From positions 2,301,501 through 2,365,500 of the forward strand of contig JAVTVJ010000069.1 in the NCBI GenBank assembly GCA_034509425.1: a stretch of 64,000 nt of DNA, written 5' to 3'. This document shows positions 11,998 to 24,306 of the stretch, in pieces. The stretch is from Eopsaltria australis. Taxonomy: Eukaryota > Chordata > Aves > Passeriformes > Petroicidae. Position 1 is the first letter of the stretch; the number at the start of each line of letters is the position of its first letter. Below the pieces are notes generated by a model. That model did no database searches, was not told the origin of the DNA, and saw only the letters and a program-made list of their open reading frames with translations. The position numbers and the translations under genes were made by a program.

Positions 11998-14900
11998 GCT
12001 ACAACCAGTTCCTGAATGAGGACCTGACACTAGGTTTGTATTTCAGAGACATATAAAGAGCTTGGTTTTCTTCACTGTTGCCACTGTTGATTGTCTAAGA
12101 AAAGTACTGCCAAAACCTACCAATGTGAATACAACTTTATCCAGTGGTTCCACAACACTGACATATATCTGGCAACAGAGACAATGAACTAAGGCAGTCA
12201 TCCACTCTGAAATACAATCATGTCTCTATCCAGTGACCTGTATTTCAAAATCAGTCATATATAAATTATATTATTGACTACATGAAACAAAAGGAGCAAA
12301 GGTAAAAGAAAAAGCTACAGAAAATGCATTTTATGTTCCATAATAAAGCAAAGTTATACCTAACTACTACTTAACTAGCATCAGACTTCAGTATGAATAC
12401 TGACCCTTCTCCATGGAAACCAGCCCATACTTCCGAAACATCCTTCTGGAATTTTGTTGCAAAGTCTTCCTCAGATTCTGCTTTACTCACTCCCAGAAAA
12501 ACCAAGAGATTATATTAACATACAACACAAAAATGAAACTGTCTGTAACACAAAGGAACGCCTCATAAACCCCCTGAAACAACCTCAGGTTATCAGGAAA
12601 ACAAGACATACCTAAATCCATAAAAGCTTACTGCACCTTACAGCACTGCCACTTCTGATAGGCAATCGGCTCATGACAGACTGGCACATACTCATCATCA
12701 TTTTTCTAGCCTGCCCAAGAGACTCCAGCCTTCCTAAGTCACTAGAAATGGTTATAGGGCAAATTTAAACCTGTCCTGCAGGGATGATTTGTGTACTTTG
12801 AGTTTTGAAAAATGTACAGGACAGCTGATGATAATTATTTGTATAAGAAAAAGAAAGCAGCAGGTCGATCGGGTATTTTTGGTAGTTATTAATAAGCAGT
12901 TTGCAAATGCAAGGAATACGGAAAACCAAAGCCTGAGAGAATCCCATTTGATTCAAAGATCAAAAATACTTTTAAGGATAAAGTCAAGAAAAATGCAGTG
13001 AAAATAATATTATTAACATACAGTCCAATAAATTCACCTCTTTGGTCATACATTTTGAAAGACAGAATCTCAAATACTAAGGCAGTATTTCCTCAGTGAT
13101 ACTCTAGAGACATAGAGAGGTCTCTAATGAACTTATATATTAAGAAAATAGACTTGGTAAGTGGGAATTTTACTCAATCTATTACTTACTATCACAGTAT
13201 TTATCTGTTCCTCACTTCCAAATTATGATCAACAACAACATGACATTGTGAATTCAAGAGCAGGTCTGTCTTTGCAACCAGTTATTATTAACTACGTAAA
13301 CAGAAGAAGTGATTTATCAAGACAGAGCATTAAAAAAAGCCATATGCATTCATAGAAGCATGCATCCAATTACAGAGGAAGTGGAAAAAATCTTGTAATA
13401 GAACAGACAGCAGACAGAAACCAGGACAGTACAAAGAAAAGCTGACATTAATAATTACAATAAAGTAATTGTACAGTACAAAATTGGAATTTATTACCAT
13501 CTCAGTGCGAGCACAAAAAAGTTTATGAAATTATTAACGATTTTGAATTACCATACTAAAATTACATCTGTACAAGAAATTACTATTAAATTCACAGCAA
13601 CAAACATCCCTCAGTACAGAGAGAGTACTGTATCAGTAAACAATACACTGTCTGTAAATACGCAGGGTGCTACCTCATTGCAAGAGCCAATAAACATTTC
13701 AGGAAGATAAGAATCACTGGGCATTACAGAATACCAAGAAAAAAAACTTCCACACTACCATCAAGCTCCATTCTATTATTTTCCCTTTTTTTTTGCATCT
13801 GTTTACAGGGTGCACCCTCTGACCCATTTACCTCTGTGACCTCCAAAATATTTTGTTTTCTAATTTTCCAACAGGAAACTTTGAGCATCACTCAGCTGAC
13901 AGGAATCGATTGCGCTGACCATTCTGAGAGCAGACAGGCTGGTTCTATGTTGCTTGGAAAAATATCAGCAGTTTCTGTGCAGCAATGCAAATGGGAAGTC
14001 TAAAGAATGACTGACACACACCAAAACAGCATGGAACATATTCACTAGCCAATTAATTTTAGAAGATTGAGACAATGAAATAAGCACCTAGAAGCCCAGG
14101 AGCTCACATGCTGAGACTTTTTGGAATGCCAAAAATGACGTTTGTATTCTGGTGATTTGCAGTCTTAGATGGCTGTTGGTTTGACAGTAGGTGAAAAATC
14201 TGCATGAGGTGCAGCTGGCAAACAGGTGCCCAAAGAAATGAAGTGTTTACACAGAGTCCCAATTACAACTGGTGCATAAGGAAGAACCACGTTCATCATA
14301 TTTTTATGAGTACATGAGCTCTCAAGAAGATTCCATTGAAACTACTGTCCTTTACTGGCACATCCATACTGGTGACTGCTGCAGGCCAACACTGTCCTTT
14401 GGTTCCCAGGTTCATTAATCAGTTTCATTCAGACAGCTGCACGCTGCCATAAAAGAGCAGCATATTCTACTCGGAACCAACCATTAACAGCAATGCCAGT
14501 TCCCAGACAAGTGAAACCACATTTCTTTTGATAAAATTTACTCTCAGCACTTAAAGTATTCCTATTATTGCTGCTGTAAAATTTGGTCAACAGAAAAACA
14601 TCACAGCAGAGAGGGAAAAGAGGATAGTGTACTGACAAAACGTCAGCAATGCCTGACATAACAGAGCCCACCAAAATGTGCTGATGAAACTCAAGGGTCT
14701 TTCCAGACTGCATCATAGATGAGCAGATAGAAGAGATGGTTTGTATCAATAGTTGCTAGACACAAGTGAAAATATCAGTACTATAAAACACACTGCTATC
14801 TTAAGAACAGGTAAGAAGTCGTGTTTCTGGGCAAAAAAAGGCTGTCCTATCACTAAGAAGGCTGCTGGGCTGCAGGTTTTAGCAGTTCTGTACCACTTTT

Positions 14901-17900
14901 GGAGTGTGCTGCCAAAGGAGTCTGCTTTTGTGTCTTTTCCAGGCCATCTATCTTTATACTTTCTCCTGCAGCATGTGTTCCTTCATTCCCTGCTTACACA
15001 TGCCCAAGACTTGTAATGACTTTGGCGCACTGAAAAAACAAAATCCTTTTGCCTTATTGCTGTCTCTTGGAGAATACCTTTAATGGATATTACAAGTGAA
15101 GGAAACATGAGGTTTAAGGGAATAGCAAAAACGGGTAACTACCAAAAATACCTATACTTCTATAAAGAAAGAAGAAATTTTTGCGTGCTCCCGACAGTTC
15201 CTGTCTCTCAATGCAGCCAAAGGATACATGGGCCAAGAAAAGCCACAGCTCATCAGACACAGTGTTGCTGCTGACGAGCTGCTGGGACTACCTCAAACGT
15301 ATCTTACACCAGGAACAGTTTTACCTCCTACAGGCTTCTAAGAACAGCACCAATTTGTCTTGTAGCTGAACCTCGAGTTGAAAGCACAAACATATTGCTT
15401 TCGACTTGAAAACCCACACAGCAAGCTTACAGTGGCTCGGGTATAAAATTATCTGAGAGCCCAAACACTAGACTACCTTTTGTCAGTATTTTAGAAATAC
15501 TGGAGAGCTATTTCTATTTAAATGAACACATTCCTATTTTAATTGTTTTTGTTTTACGTTTTCTACCAATAATTATTTTCATTTTGCATTGTGTTTAAGG
15601 AGTCTCCCCAAGTACCTTAAAGTGTACTTGTTTTTCAGCACCTTCCCCCTTTATTTTGTCTACTACTGCCAATGAATGCTTTTAAAATAAACCAACCATT
15701 TAAAAACAGAAATTCTTTGTTCCTTGCCTGTGGGCAGTCAGCCAACATTCAAGATTTTGAGAGGGGAAATGGCTTGGCAAGGCTTGTGAAGAAAATTAAA
15801 GCAAGCAAATATCCATAGGGACAGTATATCAACAGGGTCAGTATGTTACACTTGCTGAACTTCCCCACCTCCCACCGGGTCCGTCTGGGCCCCAAAATAT
15901 TTCTATATCTCTGTATCAGACTCTTAAAAAATAATAATAATGAAAAAACATTTTTAAAAAAATCTCAGCTTCATATTCTCTAGGACACTATTCTTTATTT
16001 TCTCTTCATGCTTTATTGCTGCCATTCAGGTCACTGTAGGACCCTTGCTCCTTGATAAGAGTCACTTATGACCAAGCACAAAGCACCTTCGTGGCTTCTC
16101 ATTTCCCAGTAACACTGCCACAATTTATTAATTGCAGGCTATGACAAATACACCCATAGTACACCTCTAGTCCCTTATGAAATTTCACAGCTTTGTATCA
16201 CTCTTTCCAAAGCCCCTGAGACCCCAAAACTTCCCCCGGAGATGATAATGTTTAGCTAATTTTGACTTGTTTTATAGAGAGCCAAGCCTGCAGGATGATG
16301 CATGCCAGTTACGGGTAAGAGAGGGACTTTCACTGAAGGTTTTAAAGAGATCTAAAAGGAAGGCAGGTGTCATTAAAGGAAATTAAGAGGGGAGGGGAGA
16401 GGGGAGACACCAAACAAAGTGACAGCTGCAGTGGGGGAGAGATTGCCACTGCTCACACATGTACATGCAGTGCACCACACAAACACTATTCCTATAAAAT
16501 GGCAACAAAAAAAGGACTTGTTCCACTGGGGAGAGAGGAAGAATTTAACTTGTCTGGTATTCTTTCAAGAAACCCACAGAATTCAAACTGACTATGAATT
16601 TGTCCACCAAAATTATTTTTCTATGGCAAAACTGCAATACAGACGAGGCTTTGGATTCATGCTCCTTCCCAGTAGGTTGACCCAGGTGAAGATTTCAGAA
16701 AAATAACACTGGAGGAAATATTAAAGACAAGTGATTTCTTTTCTTCTACATCTTCTCTTCTGCAATCTTATTTCTAGATTGACTTGTCAGCTCATCTTAG
16801 CATAATAATGGATTATGACAGACATTAGTTAACTGTAACACCTCAGTGGTGTGCACTGCAAAGTATTTTATTCTTAACATTAAGGAGAAGGTACCCAGAA
16901 ATTTAACTGGATTATTTATATCATGGTATTTCTTCAATACTACTTAAGAAATCAATTTCATTGGAATAAGTTTTACATTCCCTTGTCTGGGCCTCTAGTC
17001 CAGGCCCTATTTCAAATGGGCAAAGTACCCATTCAGTTCTGAGCAATTCAAAATTAATCTTCTAAATTACATAAGTAAATGCTAATATATCTACTTTTTT
17101 TGCGAAGTTTGTAAAGTCTTTTTGTAAATCATAGAAGAAAATATAAGAGGCCATTATTAATAATGTTCAGTTGAAAAAACCCAGTCCATAAAATGGCACA
17201 AATTATCAATCACAGGTGAAAAAGGTTATTAAAAACAAATAGCATAGAAAGTACATTTTAGCAGTAAACTTGTACCAGGAAAAATAGATCTTTTTGAGTG
17301 ACTGAGCCTTGCAGATTTTTGACAGCTACTGGAAAATGACTGTTTGTGACACTTACTAGTCTTCAGATACATTGAGTACATAGCTGACAATTTTAGCTGA
17401 CAGCATGCATTTATCCTACTTACAGATTAGGCAAGATGTAAGAACTAGTCCCCTTTACTATTTTTGGAAATGTACAAGTGATCATGAACTCCAGGGGAAA
17501 TATCTTCCTTTTAGCAGCTAAATGACATCCAATCCCCAAGACACATCACAATTTGTGATTAGTTAATACCAATGCCTCCTTCAAGGAGATAACCTAAAAG
17601 TCAAAAGGAGTCTCTAAACGCAGATACTACAAAAGCTTTAAAAAGAAAAAAAAGGGGGGGTGGGGAAAGGAATTACCTTCATTTCCAACTGTAAAAAAAA
17701 CTTTTGGGAAACTTTTTACCACCCTAAAGGAATTCCAGCATAATTACTTAATTCTCTGGAACTCTCAAGTACCTATCAAACAGCCACATATTTTAACACC
17801 TAAAATAACAAAAAGAGGCCAGAATAACTTAGGCTTTATACACATAGGTATCTGCAGTCAAAACAGGAATAAAGATAACAATAAATGTCTACATTTGGTC

Positions 17901-19342
17901 TAAAACTGCAATCACACCGCTTGTGAAGACGCTACTCACAATCTACTGTTATATTCATATTGTCTCCATTCTCTGATATTCTCATGACAGTAAAACAGCA
18001 ATTCATTACATTGGAACATTACATGTTCCAAAATAAATACTACGTTACAGTTAGTACAAATCACAAGCACACTTAACTATGATGCACATCATGTTCATAT
18101 TCTGAAGGTTCTCTTAAAATAAAAAGTTGCAACTCCTACGAAGATCGCTATTTACAGTGAAAAAACACACCCGTCTGCACCCAGTTCACCCATTGAGGAG
18201 GCAAAACAACAACAGAAAAAACTCAAAACAGCAACCAAAAAGAATCAGTTAACCCGATCTGAACTGTTCTAAGGAAACTCCACATCATGTCATAGCATAG
18301 AACAAAAATTCTCTCTGCTTGTTTTGTGGCACACAAACACAAAAATTATACTCTACTCTAGTTGTCAGCATCTTTTAGATGACAAGAGACATAAAAGAGA
18401 ATTTACAGGATGCTACCATATTACGTTAGGGAACCAAAAAGAGAGTTTATGAATAATGAATGATGAAGAGAGCTACAGAAATAAGGTAGAGATGATAGTA
18501 CGTTACACATATTTACCAAAATAAACTTAATCGAAGATAAGTGCAGCCAAAACATCATCAGATGCTACACATAAAAGCAATTTTATTATATTACAAGAAG
18601 GAAGCGTTATTCTGCAGCTCTTGCTGCCAGGAAATTTCATATATTATAATCTCCTAAGACTGAATGTTTCAAATCTTGCAGACTTCATTCAGTATTACTT
18701 TTTCCTATTCCTTCAATAGTACCAAAGAGACCAATTTCAGTGAAATATTTATCCGTTTGTTTCGGGGTTTTTTACGCAGACTTGTTAGTCCCCGAAGATC
18801 ACTTAACCTGACATTGTTAAGGATCCTGCCTTTGCCTGAATACTAATTTTTTTTCCTTCCTATAAGTTCCATCACATGCCTATAATCACGCTTTGCATCT
18901 TTGGAAGTTATGTCCTTACGGTAAAAGACATCGATCTTGCAGCGTCACTGCAGTGACAGCTTAAGGCTGGAAGCCCACTGCTAACGGTGAAGGAAACCAA
19001 AACACCCCGGTTTGCTCCACCGCCTCCTCCCCATCCAAGGACACCGCATCGCAGCCCTGGGACACGGATCCGGCCCAAGGGAGCCCTGAACCCAGCACAA
19101 CTCACCGCCGCGGCCGCCCGAGAGCCGCGCAGGTAGCGGACCCGCCGGGGAGGAAGCCCGAGGGAGGACGAGCCGGTCCCGCAGCTCCCGCGGGAGGGCC
19201 GGCCCAACGCGGGCGCTCAGGCGCGGTGCGGACCCGCGCCTGCGGGAGAGCCGCAGCCGCCCTGCGCCATCCCGGTCCCGCCCGAGCCTGCGGCCGCCCC
19301 CACCCCTTCCCCCGCGAAAACACGGACACACGGGCTGACTGA

Positions 19343-19366
19343 TGGACGGACGGACGGACGGACGGG
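19343..19366. repeat. (GGAC)n short tandem repeat in CpG island
   Basis: Five to six uninterrupted GGAC units inside the CCDC126 CpG island, probably in its promoter or first exon. Confidence 0.8.
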
Positions 19367-19540
19367 CCCGCCCCCGCCGCGCTCCCGCCGCTCCGGCCCA
19401 GGGCGCGGCTCTGGGGCTCAGCGGGGCCCGGGTCGCCCCCCGCCCCCCGCGCAGCGCCCCCCGCCGGCCGCCCCGCGCTACCTCGGCTCGCGCCGCTCCC
19501 GGCCCGCACTCGCGCGCCGCTTCCGCCCGCGCCGCGCGCC

Positions 19541-19572
19541 CCAAGCCCCGCCCCCGCCCCGCCCCCGCCCCG
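19541..19572. promoter_or_regulatory. Cluster of GC boxes (SP1/KLF type)
   Basis: At least four overlapping CCCCGCCCC or CCGCCCC motifs in tandem near the upstream edge of the CCDC126 island. This is typical of TATA-less vertebrate promoters. Confidence 0.6.
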
Positions 19573-19637
19573 GCGCGCGCCCCCAGCCCGGCCGGCGCCG
19601 CTGCCGCCCCCCAGCGGCGGGAGGGAGCAGCGACAGC

Positions 19638-19795
19638 CCTGGGAGGGCATGGAGTCTCCGTCTCTGGAGACATTCCAAACCCAGCTGGACACGCTCCTGT
19701 GTCACCTGCTCCAGGTGACCCGGCCTTGGCAGGGGGTTGGACTAGGGGATCTCCAGAGGTCTCTTCCAACCCTAACGATTCCGTGATTGTTCGTG
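19638..19795 (+). mobile_element. CR1 LINE 3' end, truncated
   Basis: Matches the characteristic avian CR1 3' end: GGAGTCTCC, TCTGGAGACATTC, GGGGGTTGGACTAG, GATCTCCAGAGGTC, CTTCCAACC and a degenerate ATTCCGTGATT tail. Only about 160 bp remain, a typical 5'-truncated insertion. It sits within about 20 bp of the CCDC126 CpG island edge. Confidence 0.9.
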
Positions 19796-22700
19796 GCTGG
19801 GGTGGTACGTAAACTCCCCCCGTGATAATCGCCTAAATAAAATTCATTGTGAATGCAGGATTGTGCTAGAGTCACCCCAGGCTCTTCCGGCAAGGTGCTG
19901 TTTGAAGGAAGCTGGTATCACTTAAGGAAAGGTGAACACAAGGGCAAAGTAAAGAACATAAAAGCACGTTCAACAGCTGCGGAGTTGATAGCATTCAGAA
20001 GTATCTGTTGGTCACCTTATCTCGATCCCTTCAGGGTTGTCCCTACCCAGACAGCCCAGGTAACTGGTTACAAGTCAAATGTCGCAGGTTGATGTCGGGG
20101 AAAGTTCTGTTTGCAACTTTGCATCCCCTGTAAAACAAACAGTCACAGCACGTGTTGTCCTGGCAGCTTCCTCATGTCACCTGTGCTCCCCCTCCCCGCC
20201 CAGCTCCCCACACCTGCGCTGCTGCACCTTACCCTCCCTTCCAGCGTGCGTCAGAGGCCGCATGGCTTCTCCCAGCTTCTCAGCCTTCATATCCTCCACA
20301 GGTTAGATGCAGGAAAAACCAGTATTTAAATGCAGTGCTATTCTAGAAAAAGGGATTCTAGAAAAAGGGATCTTGATACATCACAGTGGTTAGTGACCTG
20401 GACCTAAGTATGCAGAAAAAACTCTTGGCAGGTGCTATGTCAGCTGATGATGGTAAAAAACTATATGACAAAACAATATCAAGCACCATGTTTCTCTTCA
20501 GTGACATGAAAATCAAACCTTAAAAGTGATTATATAGTCCTTATACTTGTGGGTAATAATATCCTTGGTATAATTTCAAGGCATAGATAAAACCCCAGGA
20601 CTGCAGGTATGCTGCAGTGTTCTGTATTATTTGTCAAAATCCAAAAAAACGCCAGAATTAGATTGCTGCTGCAATTTTATTTCATTCCTCTCCTGCCATT
20701 CATTATCTGTAGACAGCCCTTTCAAATTTAATTTGCATAGCTATCGCTCTGTCCTTTTCAAATATGTATTAAGAATTCCCTCTCATAATATGTTTAAATT
20801 GTTGAATGGTAATGGCTAGAGAACAGCACACTAATCAATATGCTCTGTGATTAGCATAGCTTCTGCCTCCTCACTTAACCAGTTAATCCTATAATCTGTA
20901 AATGCAGATAAGAATACATGCAACTTTACACTTGCCTTACTGCCACTCCTATTTTTCCCTCTTCCTGATCCCTTACCCTTTCAATTTAGGGAATAGGCCT
21001 GATCTGGGCCTATCTTTCCCCCCAAAGTGTATTTGTTCCCAAAATTGTGAATACTCTATACTTACTACTGCATTAAAGCTAACACTGTATTAAACCAGTG
21101 CATTAATATTGCCTGAAAAACCTCTATAAGGCATGTTTGAAGAACATGTAATTATGTCATGTTAGTGTTTCCTTTAGGCTGTCATTGGATGTTTTCTGAG
21201 TTCAAACCATCTTCCATTCAGCAGAGGGGCTCCCAAAGCCCCAGATCAACCTTACAGTCTTACTAATAACTAGTGAAAGCTGAAATACAATATAAAATAA
21301 TTATTGTCTTTTATGTTCCAGGAGACTATGGTGAAGTCATTGTAGAGAACAATGAAGGCAGATAAGCAATGGAAAAAAGTGGTGAAGGCAGCTTGTAATT
21401 TTCAATTCAAAATGTAAAATTGACTAGACTTTTAAAAAATAGGTAGTTGTATCAGCAACTGCCGTTTTTATTTTAGGCTTAATTGCCAGAACATTTTCAG
21501 ATAACAGGAATGAAAACATTCTGCTGGAATTATGCAAATATCTCAAATGTGTGCATTAGTTCTAGTCTAACTCTCAGGAACTGAAATCACAGTGTGGACT
21601 GTAGCTGGATCTCACACATGTACACGTTAACAAAAAGTGTATTCATGTCCTGTATTCTCCTGACCTTTCTATCCCCTGCTTGGTTTGGTTTTAGATTTTT
21701 TTTTTAGTGTAACCATTATGTATTTTCAGTGAGTCCTTCATATTCCTTTTTTTTTTGCTGTGATCCATTCTATGGTAGAAGACTGATTAGCATTTTCATC
21801 TCAGAATTTAAGCATGTCCTTCATGCTCATTCCTTTTTGTTCCTGTAGTTAGAAAAGAGGCAACATTAGACAGGACCAGCATGTGATCTGTCGTCATAGA
21901 ACAGTATGTGATCTTCCAGTAGAATAAGTACTTTACTAATAAAGTTACATTTGAAAAGGGAGATGAACAAATCTATCTACCAGAGCTGAATGGAGCAGAG
22001 CTGCGACAAAAGACAGATTATGACATGGATTCAGAATTGGTTTTGGAAAGTGAGATATCAGCAGAGGCTAAAACTCCGACTAGCCTCCTAGGAATGAAAA
22101 TTAAATTGTAATTAAACAGAAACTGACTAAGGAGTTGACTGAAACTTTTTAAGTCAGTGACATGCAAGAAACTTTTAGCCAAAATTAAATTTAAGACCTA
22201 GATTACAAGGAAGACCTTTCCTCAATACTGCCTTCTTTACCATTGCGACATAATTTACTCTTCAGTTGATTATTTACTCCTGAATCACCAAGGAAAAAGA
22301 GCAAGGGCTGGCATGTACAGTTCCAGCCTTCCATTTACAATAGAAGCACAAAACAATCAACATCATTTATGGTCCAGGTGCGAAGAAAGAGAACTATTCC
22401 TGTAAAGAAGAGTGCATGTCAAGGCTCTGTTAGAACCTCAGGCTGTGGTGACCACCGGCTACCAGTGTTCATGTGACATCACTGGGACAAAGCACCTGTT
22501 GGAAACCCAGTGTCCCAGTGCTTTCCTGCACTGACAGAGCAAGTTTAGCTGTTTCATCATCTTGGGAAATTTTCTGACTTAAGCAACTACGTACTTGGTG
22601 TCAAATGCCTGCAAGGTATCAGCTGCTGTAGCTATTGGTGCATGCTGGAGGAGGAAGCACCAAAACACAAGAGGATACAGGATCAGGGAAACCTTTCTGA

Positions 22701-23116
22701 GCTGACTGAGCAGAAAGGATAAAGCTTTAAATAAAATCACCGTAAAAAATGCAATTCTCATTATTGCAAGTCAAAATTTAGGCCTTTGTTTCACAGAAGC
22801 ACTCAAGACCGGATCCTGTGACTTTACCTCCACGTGTGTACAATAAAAGAAGCCCTCCAGCCTTGCGTATTAAATATTCTCTTGCTATAACAAAGCGCCC
22901 CTGATGAAACAGACCCAAACAAATTCATAAGGTTCATATCAATGTTCTTTCTCGCACCGCGGGAGCAGAAACCCAGAGAATGTGCTGGGGGAGGTGGAAG
23001 ATAAGGGGACCCAGGAGCAAGGCTGATAATTTTCATGGCAAGCAGGAGCAGTCCTCGTAGGAGAAAGGAGGAGGCTTTTGTGTGTGGAGTGGCAGGAGGG
23101 GTGCGGGGCTGCCCCG
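19796..23116. other. Spacer between CCDC126 and TRA2A promoters
   Basis: About 3.3 kb of mostly AT-rich sequence with no recognisable exon. Open frames near 20079-20346 have no supporting motif. A small tandem duplication lies at about 20342-20372. Confidence 0.7.
20342..20372. repeat. Tandem duplication, 16 bp unit x2
   Basis: Two adjacent identical copies of a unit containing TTCTAGAAAAAGGGA, a minor recent tandem duplication. Confidence 0.75.
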
Positions 23117-23883
23117 TGTTGTCCCAAAATAAGTTATTTTCAGCCCACCGGTGTGCAAGAGGCCAGTCCACACACAGAGTCGAGGTATTTGATTTATTTA
23201 CAGTTCTGCGCAGAAAGGGCTGCTGCGTGAGAAATCCACAAAGCCATCGCGACGACTACCAAAACTTTTCGCTATTTATACATTTTAACAAACAAAGGCG
23301 CTAATGTTCATTGGCTACAAGTTACCTCGTTCTCTTACTAATTAGTATTCTAGCTTCTATTGGTTAATTATTCTCTCGCTTCTCATGCTAATTAGCCCGC
23401 ATGCTCAGTCTTTCTCTTCTTTTGAGTCGGTGGGTTTCTTGAGTCGGTGGTCTGTGAGTCGGTCACAGATCTCCCCCTGCCGGAATTACCTCCTACCCAG
23501 TCGGAGCTGGTTTCAGCACAGTTGTCTTTAATAGTTTCTTCCTTATCTCGAGGGTTCTGCCAGATGTCCTTGTGGCCTGTGAATTCTGCATTCTTTGTGT
23601 CCATTATCAGTGGCACGTCCTTCTTCCCAGGCTTTGTTAACCTCCCCCTAAGTTTGGTATCATTGAAACATGTCCAGCCCCGAATCTTGACAAGGCAATT
23701 CTCCCGCAACTGATTTGTCTCTCTAACGCCAGGACATCACTTAGCGCTTGCTTGTCAGCTGCCTGTTTCTGGGAATAAATCTCCCTTCTTACTGATTAGG
23801 CTAGAAGGCTCACAAGCATCAGACACCAAAGAACATCCTTTCTTAAGAACATTTGTTTACATATTCCACATTTCGCAGCAACA
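23117..23883 (-). mobile_element. Solo LTR of an endogenous retrovirus
   Basis: About 767 bp bounded by inverted termini TGTTG...CAACA. Read on the minus strand, the order is a U3-like region, a TATAAATAG box at 23280-23272, an AATAAA at 23198-23193 about 75 bp further on, and a ~75 bp U5-like end. This is the standard retroviral LTR layout with a short R. No internal gag/pol region or second LTR was found, so it is best explained as a solo LTR left by recombination. The flanks share only CGG, so no clear target-site duplication supports the exact ends. The class is not determined. Confidence 0.7.
23193..23280 (-). promoter_or_regulatory. LTR core promoter and poly(A) signal
   Basis: TATAAATAG (23280-23272) and AATAAA (23198-23193) in minus orientation, spaced as expected for an LTR start site near 23250 and cleavage near 23180. 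If active, transcription would run away from TRA2A towards CCDC126. Confidence 0.65.
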
Positions 23884-24270
23884 CCGCACACCTGGCGGGC
23901 CGGGCCGGGGCGGGGCAGGGGCGGGGCAGGGCCAAGCCGGGGGGCAGCGCTCGCTCCCGCGGCGGCGGGGCGCGCTCCCGGGGCTGCGGGGGCGCGCATG
24001 CGCGGCGGTCTCCCCGCAGCGCTCGTCGCCTCCTTTGTGAGGGGCGGGCGCGGCCCCGCCCCGCGCGCGGTGCCGGGCGCAGACGGAGCGGCCGCGGCGG
24101 CGCCATTTTGCGGCGGTGCAGGAGGCGCGGGCGGGAGGTGGTGGCGGCGGTGCCGGTAATAGCGGCAATAGCGGTAACGGCGGCGATAACAGTGGCCGTG
24201 GGTGTTGCTGCTGCCAGTCGGGACTAGCGTCCCCCGTTCGCCCCAGCCCCGTGGCCAGGACTCTGCCGAT
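23884..24270 (+). promoter_or_regulatory. TRA2A CpG-island promoter and 5' UTR
   Basis: Very GC- and CpG-rich sequence starting exactly at the LTR edge and continuing past exon 1 to about 24870. It has no TATA box. A perfect palindromic NRF1-type site (CGCGCATGCGCG) lies at 23993-24004. A YY1-type element (CGCCATTTTG) lies at 24101-24110, a position often just downstream of the start site in such promoters. Transcription probably starts between about 24030 and 24130. There is no ATG between 24001 and the TRA2A start codon, so a start within that range leaves no upstream ORF. Confidence 0.8.
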
Positions 24271-24306
24271 ATGAGCGACGTGGAGGAGAACAACTTCGAG
24301 GGGAGG
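24271..24306 (+). CDS. TRA2A: TRA2A coding exon 1
   Basis: Encodes [12 protein letters not shown], then a GTGAGT donor at 24307. Phase 0 at the junction. Kozak context is fair (G at -3). Confidence 0.97.

Larger units (their letters stand above)
8087..19105 (-). other. CCDC126 5' intron (~11 kb)
   Basis: Inferred from the clean minus-strand donor at 19105 in the CpG island and the probable acceptor at 8087. It contains two diverged copies of an unclassified repeat (9816-9950 and 11871-11997) and otherwise no recognisable exon. One or more non-coding 5' exons could lie inside it undetected. Confidence 0.65.
19080..19625 (-). promoter_or_regulatory. CpG island: CCDC126 promoter and probable first exon
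   Basis: Abrupt change from AT-rich DNA to very high GC with dense CpG. On the minus strand a strong splice donor, GGCG|GTGAGT, falls at 19105-19100, so a non-coding first exon probably ends at 19106. Clustered GC boxes at 19541-19572 would lie upstream of or around the start site. No TATA box is seen, as usual for a housekeeping-type island promoter. The exact start site cannot be placed. Long open frames across this island on both strands are composition artefacts. Confidence 0.75.

Noticed and set aside
18908..19812. Long open frames of up to 262 codons on both strands in the CCDC126 CpG island
   Set aside because: High GC removes stop codons. The translations are low-complexity Gly/Ala/Arg/Pro with no domain, and overlapping frames are open at once.
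23258..23883. TTTCGC copies near 23267 and after the internal TGTGGAA as a target-site duplication for a shorter LTR
   Set aside because: The copy near 23267 lies beside the LTR's own TATA box, inside the element. The TGTTG/CAACA boundaries fit better, though they lack a clear duplication too.
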